Shown: positions 49,267 through 58,482, counted from the stretch's first letter. The stretch: DNA of 64,000 nucleotides from Bin87 sp965220265 (GCA_965220265.1 CBDCPM010000004.1:1116001-1180000); one strand, 5' to 3'. Notes: a model not told the origin generated them from the sequence alone. Made by a program: numbers and translations.

Positions 49267-49554
49267 ATGGCCGCCTACATCATTGCGACGATCGAAGTTA
49301 CCGACCCCGAAAAATTTGAGGTCTATCGCGGACAGGTTCCAGCCACCATAGAGAAGCACGGCGGACGCTACCTGGCGCGCGGCGGCGATGTGGCCGTCGT
49401 AGAAGGCGACCAGCCGGCCCGCCGCACCGTCATCCTGGAATTCGACAGCCTCGAAAAGGCCAATAGCTGGTACTACTCCGACGACTACGCCGGCCCCAAG
49501 GAACTGCGCATCGCGTCCACCATCTCCAACGTCATGATCGTGGAGGGTGTGTAG
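49267..49554 (+). CDS. DUF1330 family protein
   Basis: 95 aa from ATG 49267 with AAGGAG upstream. MAAYIIATIEVTDPEKFEVYRGQVPATIEKHGGRYLARGGDVAVVEGDQPARRTVILEFDSLEKANSWYYSDDY is the DUF1330 dimeric alpha-beta barrel-like fold. Function unknown; relatives accompany catabolic enzymes. Divergently transcribed with the aldehyde dehydrogenase. Confidence 0.9.
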   Translation: MAAYIIATIEVTDPEKFEVYRGQVPATIEKHGGRYLARGGDVAVVEGDQPARRTVILEFDSLEKANSWYYSDDYAGPKELRIASTISNVMIVEGV

Positions 49555-49587
49555 TACAACGAGCACATCCTGTCAGGGGGAGAGCTA

Positions 49588-49869
49588 ATGCGTGTTGTTG
49601 TTGAAGATGACGAGGCCAAAATCCGCTTTTTAAGATGCTGGAAGCGGTAAAACAGGGCGAAACCGTGGCGATAGTGCCCCACGGCAAGTTGGTTTGGCTA
49701 TCCATGCCCGGTGCCCCATCCCCTGGTGTCCAAAGAAACGGAATGGGGTGTCCTCCAACCTGAAGATACGTCCGGTGACGAAAGTTACGACGATCTGCCG
49801 GAACACTTGGCCCAGGTCTCTGACAGCCTCGGGGACCTACTGGATTGGCGACGATACGGACGCCGCTAA
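49588..49869 (+). pseudogene. Frameshifted Phd/YefM-type antitoxin
   Basis: ATG 49588 follows CAGGGGGAG. MRVVVEDDEAKIR, then one base off KMLEAVKQGETVAIVPHGKLVWL, then in a third frame VSKETEWGVLQPEDTSGDESYDDLPEHLAQVSDSLGDLLDWRRYGRR and TAA at 49867. At least two frameshifts. Its last base is shared with the next start (TAATG), as in an operon. Confidence 0.6.
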
Positions 49870-50338
49870 TGGCTGTGGTCGCTCTGGATACGTCGTTGCC
49901 GTCGCGTGGGTAGTGGGTATTGGACGACGAACACGAACCCTATGCCAACGCCGTGTTCTCCGTAGTGCGAACCGACGGCGCACTTGTTCCAGCGTTCTGG
50001 CATATGAGTTACGCAACGTGCTGCTGACTGCCGAAAGAAGGGCACGCCTGTCCCCGAACTGCTCTACGCAACACGTGCGCACGTTGGCGGCCGCGCCAAT
50101 CGAAACGGATGACGCGACGGACATTGACGCTGCGTACCTACTGGCCAAAAAACACGGCCTGACCATCTACGACGCCGTGTACCTGGAATTGGCTCTGCGG
50201 CGCAATGTGATGATCGCTACCCTGGACAACGTGCTCCGCCGCTCGGCGGATTCCGAAGGTCTGTTCTGGGAGCCATACGGTAGGAGCGGGTTTGAACCCC
50301 GCCCCCACCGCGTTGTGCGGATCGGCAGCCGCCGCTAA
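49869..50338 (+). pseudogene. Frameshifted VapC-type PIN toxin
   Basis: MAVVALDTSL, then WVVLDDEHEPYANAVFSVVRTDGALVPAFWHM, then ELRNVLLTAERRARLS and TDDATDIDAAYLLAKKHGLTIYDAVYLELALRRNVMIATLDNVLRRSA are found in succession in different frames; they are the PIN blocks with the acidic residues. The final part is the frame to TAA at 50338 and contains repeat family C. The operon partner is also frameshifted. Confidence 0.65.
50280..50309. repeat. Palindromic repeat family C (inside the PIN pseudogene)
   Basis: GTAGGAGCGGGTTTGAACCC then CGCCCCCACC, an imperfect copy of the GTAGGGGCGGG palindrome. It encodes GRSGFEPRPH in the last frame of the toxin. Confidence 0.65.
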
Positions 50339-50784
50339 CCTTCGAAATTCACGCCCACGCCGACGATCTCCACCTGCATGGCGCGGACGTCGGGCGCGCC
50401 CTGGTCGAAGGTGACGCCAACCACCACGTTGATCCCGCGGTCCACTTCGGGAGTGCCTGGGATCTCAAAACTGGCGTCCAGGTTGTCGCCCTTGATGGCC
50501 ATCCCTAGGTGCTCGGCGATGATCTTCTCGCCGTCGTATACCAGCACCTCGGCTACGTTGGCGTGGGAGCGGGCGCGGAAGGATACCGATACCGACTCGG
50601 CCTTGGTGCGACTGCCGTTCTGCACCGTGGGCGTGGGTATGGCGAAGTGCAGCCAGGTGTTCTGCCCCTCGTTGCCCTCGATGCGGACGAAGGGCCCGCA
50701 GTGTCGCACGCCGGTAATACGGTTCAGGTACTCTCCAGTCATCGCGGATCCGTGTACCCAGGATGTAAATTTCTGTCCTGCCAT
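50335..50784 (-). CDS. Conserved beta-rich hypothetical protein
   Basis: 149 aa. TSWVHGSAMTGEYLNRITGVRHCGPFVRIEGNEGQNTWLHFAIPTPTV, then ESVSVSFRARSHANVAEVLVYDGEKIIAEHLG and GINVVVGVTFDQGAPDVRAMQVEIVGVGVNF. The WVHG start and the WLHFAIPTPT block are shared with a family of bacterial proteins that I think is DUF6623. It is likely a beta-sandwich. No signal peptide. Function unknown. ATG 50784 follows GGAGGTTCC. Confidence 0.65.
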   Translation of the reverse strand: MAGQKFTSWVHGSAMTGEYLNRITGVRHCGPFVRIEGNEGQNTWLHFAIPTPTVQNGSRTKAESVSVSFRARSHANVAEVLVYDGEKIIAEHLGMAIKGDNLDASFEIPGTPEVDRGINVVVGVTFDQGAPDVRAMQVEIVGVGVNFEG

Positions 50785-50906
50785 CGTTGGAACCTCCCTG
50801 CCGGCGGCACGGTTGGATAGCGCTGTTGTCGTGACTGATCAGAGGGGATTTGGTTGCGGTACAGAATACCCGTCGCGGGGACAGACCGCAACAACGCCTC
50901 GGGTAC

Positions 50907-52366
50907 GTAACTGTTCAGACTTGGTGAGGTGAATTGGCCGAATTGGGTTTGGAGATGGCTGGCGTTGGGTGTGGTGGTTATGTCGTATAGCTGGGATGGA
51001 CGGTGAAATTGATCTCCGGACTGCCGACCGGGATGTGCTCATCGGCATCATCATACGACAGCAGGCCATCATTGAACGCCTGGAGAAGCGGGTCGCCCAG
51101 TCGGAAGGCAAGGGCAAGTCCGGCGGTTCAGGACGGATGCCCGGCCTGAAGCCCAAAGGCGACGGGAAACCGGATCAACCCAAGAAGCCGCGCCAGCCCC
51201 GTCGCTCGGGCTTTGCCCGAACCAGAATGACGCCCGACCAGCGGGTGGAGCACGCGCTGGAGCGGTGTCCCGATTTGTGGAACCGGTCTTGCTGGGGGTT
51301 GGGTGCAGCGCACTCGGGAGGTCATCGAGTTGCCCCAGGTTCCGGTGCAGGTAACCGAGCACGCCTATATCACCCGCGCCTGCCCCCAGTGTCATCGCCG
51401 CTGGGTGCCGCCATCGCAACTGGACGAGGTGGTGCTGGGCCAGCAGCGCCTGGGGATCAACCTGGTCAGCCTGATTGCCGCGCTGCGGGAAGAGGCCAGG
51501 CTGCCCTTCCGTACCATCCAGTGGTACCTGGCCGCGTGCATGGTCGGCGTCTCAGCGTGGGCGCCATCGTGGCCGCCACACCAAGGGTGGCCGACCGAGC
51601 CCAGGGGATGATGACCGACATCGTGGAACGGATCCGAGGCAGTCCGGTGGTCTGTGCCGACGAGACCGGCTGGCGGGAGGACGGACACAACGGCCCGATC
51701 CGTCAAAGATCGCCTGGACCTTCAGCACCCCCACCCAACGCTACTTCCTGCACGCTACTTCCTGCGGAGGGGACGCGGCAAAACCGTGGTGGATGAGGTT
51801 CTGGGCGATGAGTTTGCCGGGGTGCTGGTCAGCGACTGCTATGCCGCCTACCACCACTACGACGGCCCCAAGCAGCGCTGCTGGGCACATCTGCTGCGAG
51901 ACATCCACGACCGGCGCGTCCTCTACCCCGACGATCTCCCGTTGGTCCAGTGGGCGGAAGCCGTCCACCAACTCTACCAACAGGCCAAAGCCTTCACCCA
52001 TCCGGCAGAGCAGCAGCGACGCGCTGCCCAACTGGCCCTGGAACGACGCCTGCTGGCGCTGTGCCGTCCCTACCGGGATGACCCGGCGTCGGCGCAGGCC
52101 AGACTGTGCCGACGCATCAGTAACCACATCAAGGAACTCTTCGTCTTCGTGGCTCATCCGGAGGCGCCGCCGGACAACAACGCCGCCGAGCGCAGCCTGC
52201 GCCCAGTGGTGATCAGCCGTAAGATCAGCGGCGGCACCCGCTCATCCCAGGGAACCGAGACCAAGATGGCGCTGGCCTCAATCTTCGGCACCTGGCGCAC
52301 ACAAGACCTCAACCCACTCGCCGCCTGCCAGCAACTCCTCGTTTCCCCTCAACTCTGAACAGTTAC
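50907..52366. mobile_element. IS66-family element
   Basis: 1460 bp. Starts GTAACTGTTCAGA and ends TCTGAACAGTTAC. A perfect 8-bp target duplication TCGGGTAC lies at 50899-50906 and 52367-52374. The last 18 bp are the same as in the three 114-bp MITEs. Confidence 0.9.
50996..52358 (+). pseudogene. IS66-type (TnpC) transposase with frameshifts
   Basis: ATG 50996: IDLRTADRDVLIGIIIRQQAIIERLEKRV (leucine zipper-like N-terminus), then in other frames VIELPQVPVQVTEHAYITRACPQCHRRW (zinc finger), TDIVERIRGSPVVCADETGWR (first catalytic Asp), VSDCYAAYHHYDGPKQRCWAHLLRDI (second Asp), PPDNNAAERSLRPVVISRKISGGTRSSQGTETKMALASIFGTWR (Glu). At least three frame changes near 51297, 51545 and 51700. No tnpA or tnpB is present, as in the single-gene ISBst12 subgroup. 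Confidence 0.85.
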
Positions 52367-52384
52367 TCGGGTACGATAGACCGT

Positions 52385-52921
52385 CTAAAGCATCGCCGCC
52401 TGCCGGCGCTCCATCTCCAACAGGCGCGCTTTGACGCCGATGCCCCCTGCGCCGTACCCATGGAGACCCCCGTTGCTGCCCACCACCCGGTGACACGGAA
52501 TGATCAGTGGAAAGGGGTTCTTGGCCATGGCCTGGCCGGCGGCGCGGGAGGCCCTGGGGCTCCCCGCAGCTTCGGCGAGCCACTGGTAGGAGCGGGTTTC
52601 ACCCGGCGGTATGCCGCGGCACGCGGCCCAGGCCGCTCCGAAGAACGGCGAAGCGTTCGAGAGGTCCAGCGGGATATTATCCAAGGCGGTGACATTGCCC
52701 GCAAAGTACTCGCCAAACGCGGCCAGCGCATCCGCAAATACGGTCGCGTTCTCGTCGGCGTCGTTCATCGTTTCACCCAAGCCCGCCAGCGCCTCCTGTG
52801 GCTCCGACTGCAGGCTGGCACGAAGCAGACCCTGCTCAGAACCGAGCAGGGCCAGCCACCCGAAGGGTGTCTCTTGGACGTGGTAGTGCAGGTCCACGCC
52901 GGGAGTTGCGGATGTGGTCAT
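52385..52921 (-). CDS. ogt: Methylated-DNA--[protein]-cysteine S-methyltransferase
   Basis: 178 aa. The active site is FPLIIPCHRVVGSNGGLHGYGAGG (PCHRV), preceded by IPPGETRSYQWLAEAAGSPRASRAAGQAMAKNP, the DNA-binding helix-turn-helix with the Arg finger. It repairs O6-alkylguanine by irreversible transfer to Cys. The IS66-type element inserted 19 bp downstream of its stop and does not affect the frame. Confidence 0.9.
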   Translation of the reverse strand: MTTSATPGVDLHYHVQETPFGWLALLGSEQGLLRASLQSEPQEALAGLGETMNDADENATVFADALAAFGEYFAGNVTALDNIPLDLSNASPFFGAAWAACRGIPPGETRSYQWLAEAAGSPRASRAAGQAMAKNPFPLIIPCHRVVGSNGGLHGYGAGGIGVKARLLEMERRQAAML

Positions 52922-52967
52922 CGTCTTGTCTCTCAGTTGGAGGTTCGGTCAACGTCAACCGGGCGGG

Positions 52968-55508
52968 TCACACCTCCCGGCGACGTAGAGCATACCAGGC
53001 AAGCGGAGCGCGGACCGCTTTCCAGGCTTCGACAACGCCTGGATCATCGGGAGTGTTGGAACGGCTCGGGCCGGCGTATGTATGGCGCGCATAGGCGTTG
53101 ACGATGCGCCGGATTTCCTGCCCCTGCTCCGGCACGGCTGCGGCCAGCGTCCCCGCCCACTGGTGCGGCGTCTGGTGCTCTCGCAGCGGAACCGACGCCA
53201 ACCGACCCAGGCGACGGAGGCGGCGATACGCGCCCGGCACATCGCCCGGAAGCGCGAACAGCCACCGCCACAGGGCCCAGGCGATGAGCGCCAGCGCCAC
53301 TGCCCCGGCCGACACGCCAGCAACCCAGGGCAGGAAGCTCCGGGCGGTGTTGGCCCAACCGGGGCTGGTGGCATCTCCGCCCGCGATGTCGGAATCTTCC
53401 AAACCGTCCTCGAAGTATTCGCATTCCTCTTCGATTTCGCAGAGCAAATCGTCGCCGTCGGTGCCGTTGCCCGCCGCCAGTGCCCGTCGGGCCTGCTCCT
53501 CGGGCGGTATGGCCACCGGGATTGCATTACCGGGAGTGGGCTCAAATGGGATCCAGCCGTAGCCGGGGAAAAACACTTCGGTCCAACCGTGGCTGTGGCG
53601 GTCCGTGACCACATAGATGTGCGAACCGTCTGCGAGGTTTCCCGTGGTGTAGCCGGTGGTCATGCGGGACGGGACGCCCAGGCTACGCATCAGGACAGTC
53701 ATCGCCGAGCCGAAGTACTCGCTGTAACCCTGGCCGCTCTCAAACAGGAAGTGGTCCACTCCGTCCGCACCGAAGGGCGGAGGGTCGATTGTCAGGTTGT
53801 AGTTGTAATTGGTCTTTAGATACTCCTCAACCGCCGCCGCCTTGTCGTAAGGTGTCTCTGCTCCGCCTGTGATTGACCGCGCCAACTCCGCCACCCGAGG
53901 CGGAGTATCCGGAGGCAACTGCGTGTACCGAGCCCAGAGCCAGGGAGCGTATTCCTCGCCGGCGGTGCGCAGGTCGTCCGGTTCTGCGGAGGACACCGAG
54001 GCCGTGAGCTGGTAGGGATCTCCGGCTTCTGCGCTGCCGCCGGCGGCGCGGACCGCCAGCACGTCCGGCTCGGCGGGCACTATCTCGCCGATCACGGCGT
54101 TGACGACGCTGCCGGCGGAGTCACGCTCAATCGACTCCAGCACAAACGACGTCGGCAGGGCTCCCGAGAAGACTTCGGCGGCAGCGAAGGCGTCCGCGGA
54201 CACGGCGTCGCGCAGGCCGTCCACTGCCAGCCGAAGGGCAGCAGGCAGCAGGTCGGTCTCGCTCTCCAAGTGCGGGTCTACGACGTATCGGGGCGAATCG
54301 AAGGTTTCGACGCGCACGTCGCGATTGGCGCCGATCACCTGCCCGCCGGCGAAGAGGCTGCGGCTGTCGTAGTTGGGAATGATTTCAAAAGTTACGTTGA
54401 ACCGTTCCTGGTAAGGGTCGGGGGTGCTGTACTCGGGTTTCCAGCCGGGCTCGCGAAGCACGGTGCCGTCGGACAGCCAGCCCTCGTGTGTGTAGGTCGC
54501 GTAGGAACGCGCTTTCCAGTACATGGGCACCGGGGAGTTGACCTGCAGCACCGGCGTGTCCGTGGGGTTGATGGTGCCCTGAAACGCCATGGTGTCGCCC
54601 CAGATACGGTAGGGCAATGGACGACGGGCCGGTAGTCCGGCGAACAGGCGGTTGAAGTCCTCCTCCCATTGCACCAGGGGGGCGCGCGTCAAGGAGTAAA
54701 AAGCGTTGGCCGGCCCCCACTGACCGCCCACCGGCAGCAGAAAGGCGATCACCAGCGCAACGATCGCCACCACCGACGTGTCGCTGACGGTCAGGATGCC
54801 CAGGTGCCCGTCGTATACGCGGCCCTGTTGGTCCCACCTCTGGCGGGAGCGCATTGACTGAACCCAGCCCACCAGCAGCAGGCCGGTGAACACGTAGATG
54901 GCCAGGTAGATGCTCGCGGTGTCGGGCAGGAAGGTGAGGTTGGACATCAGGCCCACCGAGCCCAGGGCAAAAACGCCCCAGAAGTTCCGGTAGCGGAAAA
55001 ACACCCATCCGGCCAGGTAGCCGGATAGCCAGGCGGCGATCATCAGTCCCACCGCGAATGGCAGCGGGTCCACGCTGATGCCCTCGTTGCGGGCTGCCAG
55101 AACCCACAGGCCCAGCCGCTCGAAAAGTTCCGCCGCGCTGGCGACCTGCAGCTCGTCCGGAGAGGCGACGACCATCTGCCAGATGATCACGCCGATCCCG
55201 ATGATTAGCCCCACGGGCAGCACCGCGGCGGTCCACAGGCGGATGCGGGTCAACGGTATGGCCGTCAGCACCGCCAGCACCGTGACCAGGACCAACGACG
55301 GCGACGGCGCCCAGTCCGCCACCTCCACTGACCATACGACGACGATCATATTGAGGAGGAGCAGGCCGGTGGCTACCCACCCGTCCGGCGGCCGTAGCGC
55401 TGTCAGAACCAATAGCAACCAACGGGACGCATTGGCGCCGCTCCACACCGGGTTCGCCTCCGGCGAGGGCTGCGTCATGATGGGGGAAGGGGCAGTGAGG
55501 GTTGCCAT
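52968..55508 (-). CDS. Transglutaminase-like membrane protein (TgpA type) with Cys-to-Ser change
   Basis: 846 aa. Five or six N-terminal TM helices, then a periplasmic transglutaminase domain, another TM helix (about 735) and a C-terminal DUF4129-like cytoplasmic part. In the family the catalytic region reads GY-C-E-x-F-A; here it is GYSEYFGSAMTVLMRSLGVPSRMTTGY, with Ser596 replacing Cys. The catalytic His (HSHGWTEVFFPGYGWIPFEPTPG) and the Asp/Glu after it look kept. The downstream position after DUF58 and MoxR is the classical context. Confidence 0.85.
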   Translation of the reverse strand: MATLTAPSPIMTQPSPEANPVWSGANASRWLLLVLTALRPPDGWVATGLLLLNMIVVVWSVEVADWAPSPSLVLVTVLAVLTAIPLTRIRLWTAAVLPVGLIIGIGVIIWQMVVASPDELQVASAAELFERLGLWVLAARNEGISVDPLPFAVGLMIAAWLSGYLAGWVFFRYRNFWGVFALGSVGLMSNLTFLPDTASIYLAIYVFTGLLLVGWVQSMRSRQRWDQQGRVYDGHLGILTVSDTSVVAIVALVIAFLLPVGGQWGPANAFYSLTRAPLVQWEEDFNRLFAGLPARRPLPYRIWGDTMAFQGTINPTDTPVLQVNSPVPMYWKARSYATYTHEGWLSDGTVLREPGWKPEYSTPDPYQERFNVTFEIIPNYDSRSLFAGGQVIGANRDVRVETFDSPRYVVDPHLESETDLLPAALRLAVDGLRDAVSADAFAAAEVFSGALPTSFVLESIERDSAGSVVNAVIGEIVPAEPDVLAVRAAGGSAEAGDPYQLTASVSSAEPDDLRTAGEEYAPWLWARYTQLPPDTPPRVAELARSITGGAETPYDKAAAVEEYLKTNYNYNLTIDPPPFGADGVDHFLFESGQGYSEYFGSAMTVLMRSLGVPSRMTTGYTTGNLADGSHIYVVTDRHSHGWTEVFFPGYGWIPFEPTPGNAIPVAIPPEEQARRALAAGNGTDGDDLLCEIEEECEYFEDGLEDSDIAGGDATSPGWANTARSFLPWVAGVSAGAVALALIAWALWRWLFALPGDVPGAYRRLRRLGRLASVPLREHQTPHQWAGTLAAAVPEQGQEIRRIVNAYARHTYAGPSRSNTPDDPGVVEAWKAVRAPLAWYALRRREV

Positions 55509-55555
55509 GGTCCGAGTACTCTACGTAGATATTCGGTACGAACCCAATTGTATCG

Positions 55556-56881
55556 TTATGTAACCCGGCCGGCTACCCGGCTGGGACCGGTGACCGGCGC
55601 TGGACCCGCGGGCGCGCCGCTGTCCTCGGGCACCCTTGCTCCTCCGATGGCCAGCGGGCGCGACAGGGCCTGGTTGATATCGCCGCCGCGCCGTACGACG
55701 TAGATTGGTATGTCGTGCTGGGCCAGGTAGTCGGCAACGGTCTGGCCGGTCATCCCCGTGCTCGATTCCCCCGCCGAATCGGTGAACGAGGTGCGGTCCA
55801 CATAACACACCGTAACGTTGATTCCCTGTCGGCGCAGGCTGACCAGCGCCGAGGTCCACTCCGGCCGGCGAGAGGCGGTGATGACCATCAACGTGTTGAA
55901 GCCCGACAGATGGGGGCGCAGGTCGTATATGAACCGCTCCAGCGACAATACGCCGTCCGCGCGAATGCCGGCCAGGGTTTCCATCAATATGCCCAACTGG
56001 GCGGGCCTGCGGTCGGGGTTGAGCATCCATAGATCGGCGGAGTTGGCGGCGAGCCCGACGGGGACAGCTGTTTCGTCCCAGTGCTGCACCAACGAGGCCG
56101 CAACGGTCACGGCCAGCTCTTCGGTGTTGTCCGGCGGCTCGCCGATGTGGGAACGCCGCTCCATGTCCAGCAGCACCCACGCCTGCGCCGATATGCCAAT
56201 GTCGAACTCCTTTACCATCAGCCGGTTCATGCGGGCGGTGTACGGCCAGTGGATGCGGCGCAGGCTGTCCCCGTGGGCGTAGTCGCGGACCGTGGACGAT
56301 TCGGGGGTTATTGCCGGAGTGCGACGGGAGAAGACCGAATCGCTGGGCAGGTTGGCGAACCGGCGGTCCAGGTCGGGCAGCGGTACGGTCCTGGGCAGCA
56401 CCGTGTAGGATTGGTCGTTGAGGAACGTCCGGCTCAGGCGGAACAGCCCGAAGGGGTCGCGGGCGGTGACTCGAACCTGCCCCGTGCGAAAGATGCCCCG
56501 TCGCGACAGGTAGGTGGCAATGCGGAAGCCGCGCACTTGTCGCTTGACCAGGGCCACCGTACGCCCGCCGGGCTCCGACAGGTCGGTGTCCTCCACGACC
56601 TCCAGCCATGACTTCGGCAATCGTGTGCGGTTGATCATCTGGATCTGCCCTTCCAGGTAATCACCTACGCGCCCCCGTGTCCCCAGCCGCGTCAGGCGCA
56701 CCTCGATGCCGCGCAGGTTGAGCCAGGCCCAACCATATCCGATTACAACCAGCAGCACCAGCGTGAACAGCAACCGGTAGAAGAAAGCAAACCCGGTACC
56801 CAGAGAGTAGAACAGCACCGCTAGAATCAGCAGGCTGAATAGTATCTTGCGCCGGTGCTGGCTGATGAAAGACTTAATCAT
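55556..56881 (-). CDS. DUF58 domain-containing membrane protein
   Basis: 441 aa. Two TM helices near the N-terminus, then IEVRLTRLGTRGRVGDYLEGQIQMINRTRLPKSWLEVVE, then the DUF58 motif VRDYAHGDSLRRIHWPYTARMNRLMVKEFD (about 200-230) and a vWA-like end (AWVLLDMERR). It is thought to work with MoxR ATPases in assembling or activating envelope complexes. Between HicBA and the transglutaminase, all minus strand. Confidence 0.9.
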   Translation of the reverse strand: MIKSFISQHRRKILFSLLILAVLFYSLGTGFAFFYRLLFTLVLLVVIGYGWAWLNLRGIEVRLTRLGTRGRVGDYLEGQIQMINRTRLPKSWLEVVEDTDLSEPGGRTVALVKRQVRGFRIATYLSRRGIFRTGQVRVTARDPFGLFRLSRTFLNDQSYTVLPRTVPLPDLDRRFANLPSDSVFSRRTPAITPESSTVRDYAHGDSLRRIHWPYTARMNRLMVKEFDIGISAQAWVLLDMERRSHIGEPPDNTEELAVTVAASLVQHWDETAVPVGLAANSADLWMLNPDRRPAQLGILMETLAGIRADGVLSLERFIYDLRPHLSGFNTLMVITASRRPEWTSALVSLRRQGINVTVCYVDRTSFTDSAGESSTGMTGQTVADYLAQHDIPIYVVRRGGDINQALSRPLAIGGARVPEDSGAPAGPAPVTGPSRVAGRVT

Positions 56882-56894
56882 GGCAAGTGGCCGA

Positions 56895-57166
56895 TTAGTT
56901 GGTCCAGACTTCAGGATTGGTGAACCGCTCCGGAATATTCCCGTTCATAGCTTCACGGAATTCATCAACTGTCTACGTACCTGGTCGGCTATGATCCTTC
57001 CCATAAACGTTGCATCTAGTTCTTTATTGCCGAACGAGACGAACGTGTGCCAGCCCAAACCGAAATGACGATAATGCCAATGGTCGTTTCGTGCTGTTTC
57101 GACAAACCCCATGCGCAAAAGCAATTTCCGGAGTTCCCGTAGCCGGATATTGCCGTAGCGGGGCAT
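56895..57166 (-). pseudogene. HicA-family toxin, pair 3, frameshifted
   Basis: From ATG 57166: RYGNIRLRELRKLLLRMGFVETARNDHWHYRHFGLG, FMGRIIADQV. The frame then ends early; one base off it continues VDEFREAMNGNIPERFTNPEVWTN to TAA at 56895, the C-terminal extension found in the two other HicA copies. The shift lies near 56968. The dsRBD-like core with the His is intact, so a shortened toxin could still be made. Confidence 0.65.
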
Positions 57167-57471
57167 CAGACGTCTGCTGGCTCCGGAATAGCCAAGGTTA
57201 CGTGGTGCACTTGGTACGAAATACCCTCGTCGGCCAGTTCCCGTATCAGGTCGGCCATTTCAGCCTCGGCAACCTGTGCATCGGCCAGCGCGGTTCCGTC
57301 CAGCCAAGGGTCATTGATGGCGTCCATCATCATGGTGGTGATGCCCTCCAGCGCTTCTGCCTCGGTGTCCCCTTGCGCTCCAACACCTAGTACGTACGAA
57401 CACCAGGCGGCGTAGCATGTTGACACGTCAGACCGGGCACCTTCCCAGGTAACAACGTCGAAGGTGTGCAT
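57166..57471 (-). CDS. HicB-family antitoxin, pair 3
   Basis: 101 aa. FDVVTWEGARSDVSTCYAAWCSYVLGVGAQGDTEAEALEGITTMMMDAI is the HicB fold. It is more distant from the two other HicB copies. It sits 24 bp downstream of the MoxR gene and its stop overlaps the hicA start. This places a toxin-antitoxin pair inside the MoxR-DUF58-transglutaminase operon. Confidence 0.75.
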   Translation of the reverse strand: MHTFDVVTWEGARSDVSTCYAAWCSYVLGVGAQGDTEAEALEGITTMMMDAINDPWLDGTALADAQVAEAEMADLIRELADEGISYQVHHVTLAIPEPADV

Positions 57472-57495
57472 GTTCGATCCCCTTGGGTGGTGCGC

Positions 57496-58482
57496 TTACC
57501 GCGCGCCCGGCACCGGAACGCTGTTCAGCAACTCGCTCACCAGCTGCTCCGGTCTCACCCCCCGCATCCTCGCCGCTGGCGTGAGCACGATGCGGTGGGC
57601 CAGCACGGCTACCGCCAACTCCTTTATGTCGTCGGGCAGGACGTAGTCCCGGCCGCGAACCAGCGCCAGCGCTCGCCCGGTACGGAACAGGCCCAGCGAC
57701 GCCCGTGGCGAGGCTCCCAGCGCCGCGTCGGCGTGTTCCCGCGTGGCTTCCGCCAGCGCCACCAGGTACTCGCGGACCAGGCTGTCAACATATACTTCCT
57801 GCGCCGCCCGCTGCAGGGAAAGAACCTGCTCCGGCGTCGCCACAGGCCCGAGGTCCAGGATCGGATGCGAGCGCTCCTGCTGGGCAATGATCGTGATCTC
57901 TTCCTCAAAACGCGGATAGCCGACGCTGATTCGCATCAGGAAACGGTCCAGCTGCGCCTCGGGCAGCGGGAATGTTCCTTCGTATTCGATGGAGTTCTGG
58001 GTGGCTATGACCAGAAACGGCAGCGGCAGCGGGTGCGTCACCCCGTCCACCGTGACCTGCCGCTCTTCCATCGCCTCCAGCAGCGCGGACTGGGTCTTGG
58101 GAGTCGCCCGGTTGATCTCGTCGGCCAGCACCAACTGGGCCGCGATGGGGCCGGAGCGGAAGGAGAATTCCCCGGTGGACTGGTTGTAGACCGATACGCC
58201 GGTCACGTCGCTGGGCAGCAGGTCGGGGGTGAACTGGATGCGCGAAAAGGTTCCGCCAATGGACAATGCGATGGAACGAGCCAGCATCGTCTTGCCGACG
58301 CCCGGCACGTCCTCGACGAGGATGTGGCCTTCAGCAATCAGGGCGGCCAGCGCCATCTCGATCACGTCGCTCTTCCCGACGATGACCGCGGCAACGTTGT
58401 CGGCGATCCGACGCGCAACAGTGGCGGCGTCCAGGATGGCCGGAGAAACGCCTGCCGCGGGCGAAACTGCTGTGTTTTGCAC
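57496..58482 (-). CDS. MoxR family AAA ATPase
   Basis: 328 aa from GTG 58482, with AGGA 7 bp upstream; the frame extends to 58719 without homology. Walker A is EDVPGVGKTMLARS (about 57-70), Walker B QLVLADEINRATPKTQSALLEAMEERQVTVDG, sensor 1 LVIATQNSIEYEGTFPLPEAQLDRFLMRI, and the C-terminal lid LVRGRDYVLPDDIKELAVAVLAHRI. It is the first gene of a likely operon with HicBA, DUF58 and the transglutaminase. MoxR proteins act as chaperones for envelope or metal-dependent complexes. Confidence 0.92.
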   Translation of the reverse strand: MQNTAVSPAAGVSPAILDAATVARRIADNVAAVIVGKSDVIEMALAALIAEGHILVEDVPGVGKTMLARSIALSIGGTFSRIQFTPDLLPSDVTGVSVYNQSTGEFSFRSGPIAAQLVLADEINRATPKTQSALLEAMEERQVTVDGVTHPLPLPFLVIATQNSIEYEGTFPLPEAQLDRFLMRISVGYPRFEEEITIIAQQERSHPILDLGPVATPEQVLSLQRAAQEVYVDSLVREYLVALAEATREHADAALGASPRASLGLFRTGRALALVRGRDYVLPDDIKELAVAVLAHRIVLTPAARMRGVRPEQLVSELLNSVPVPGAR

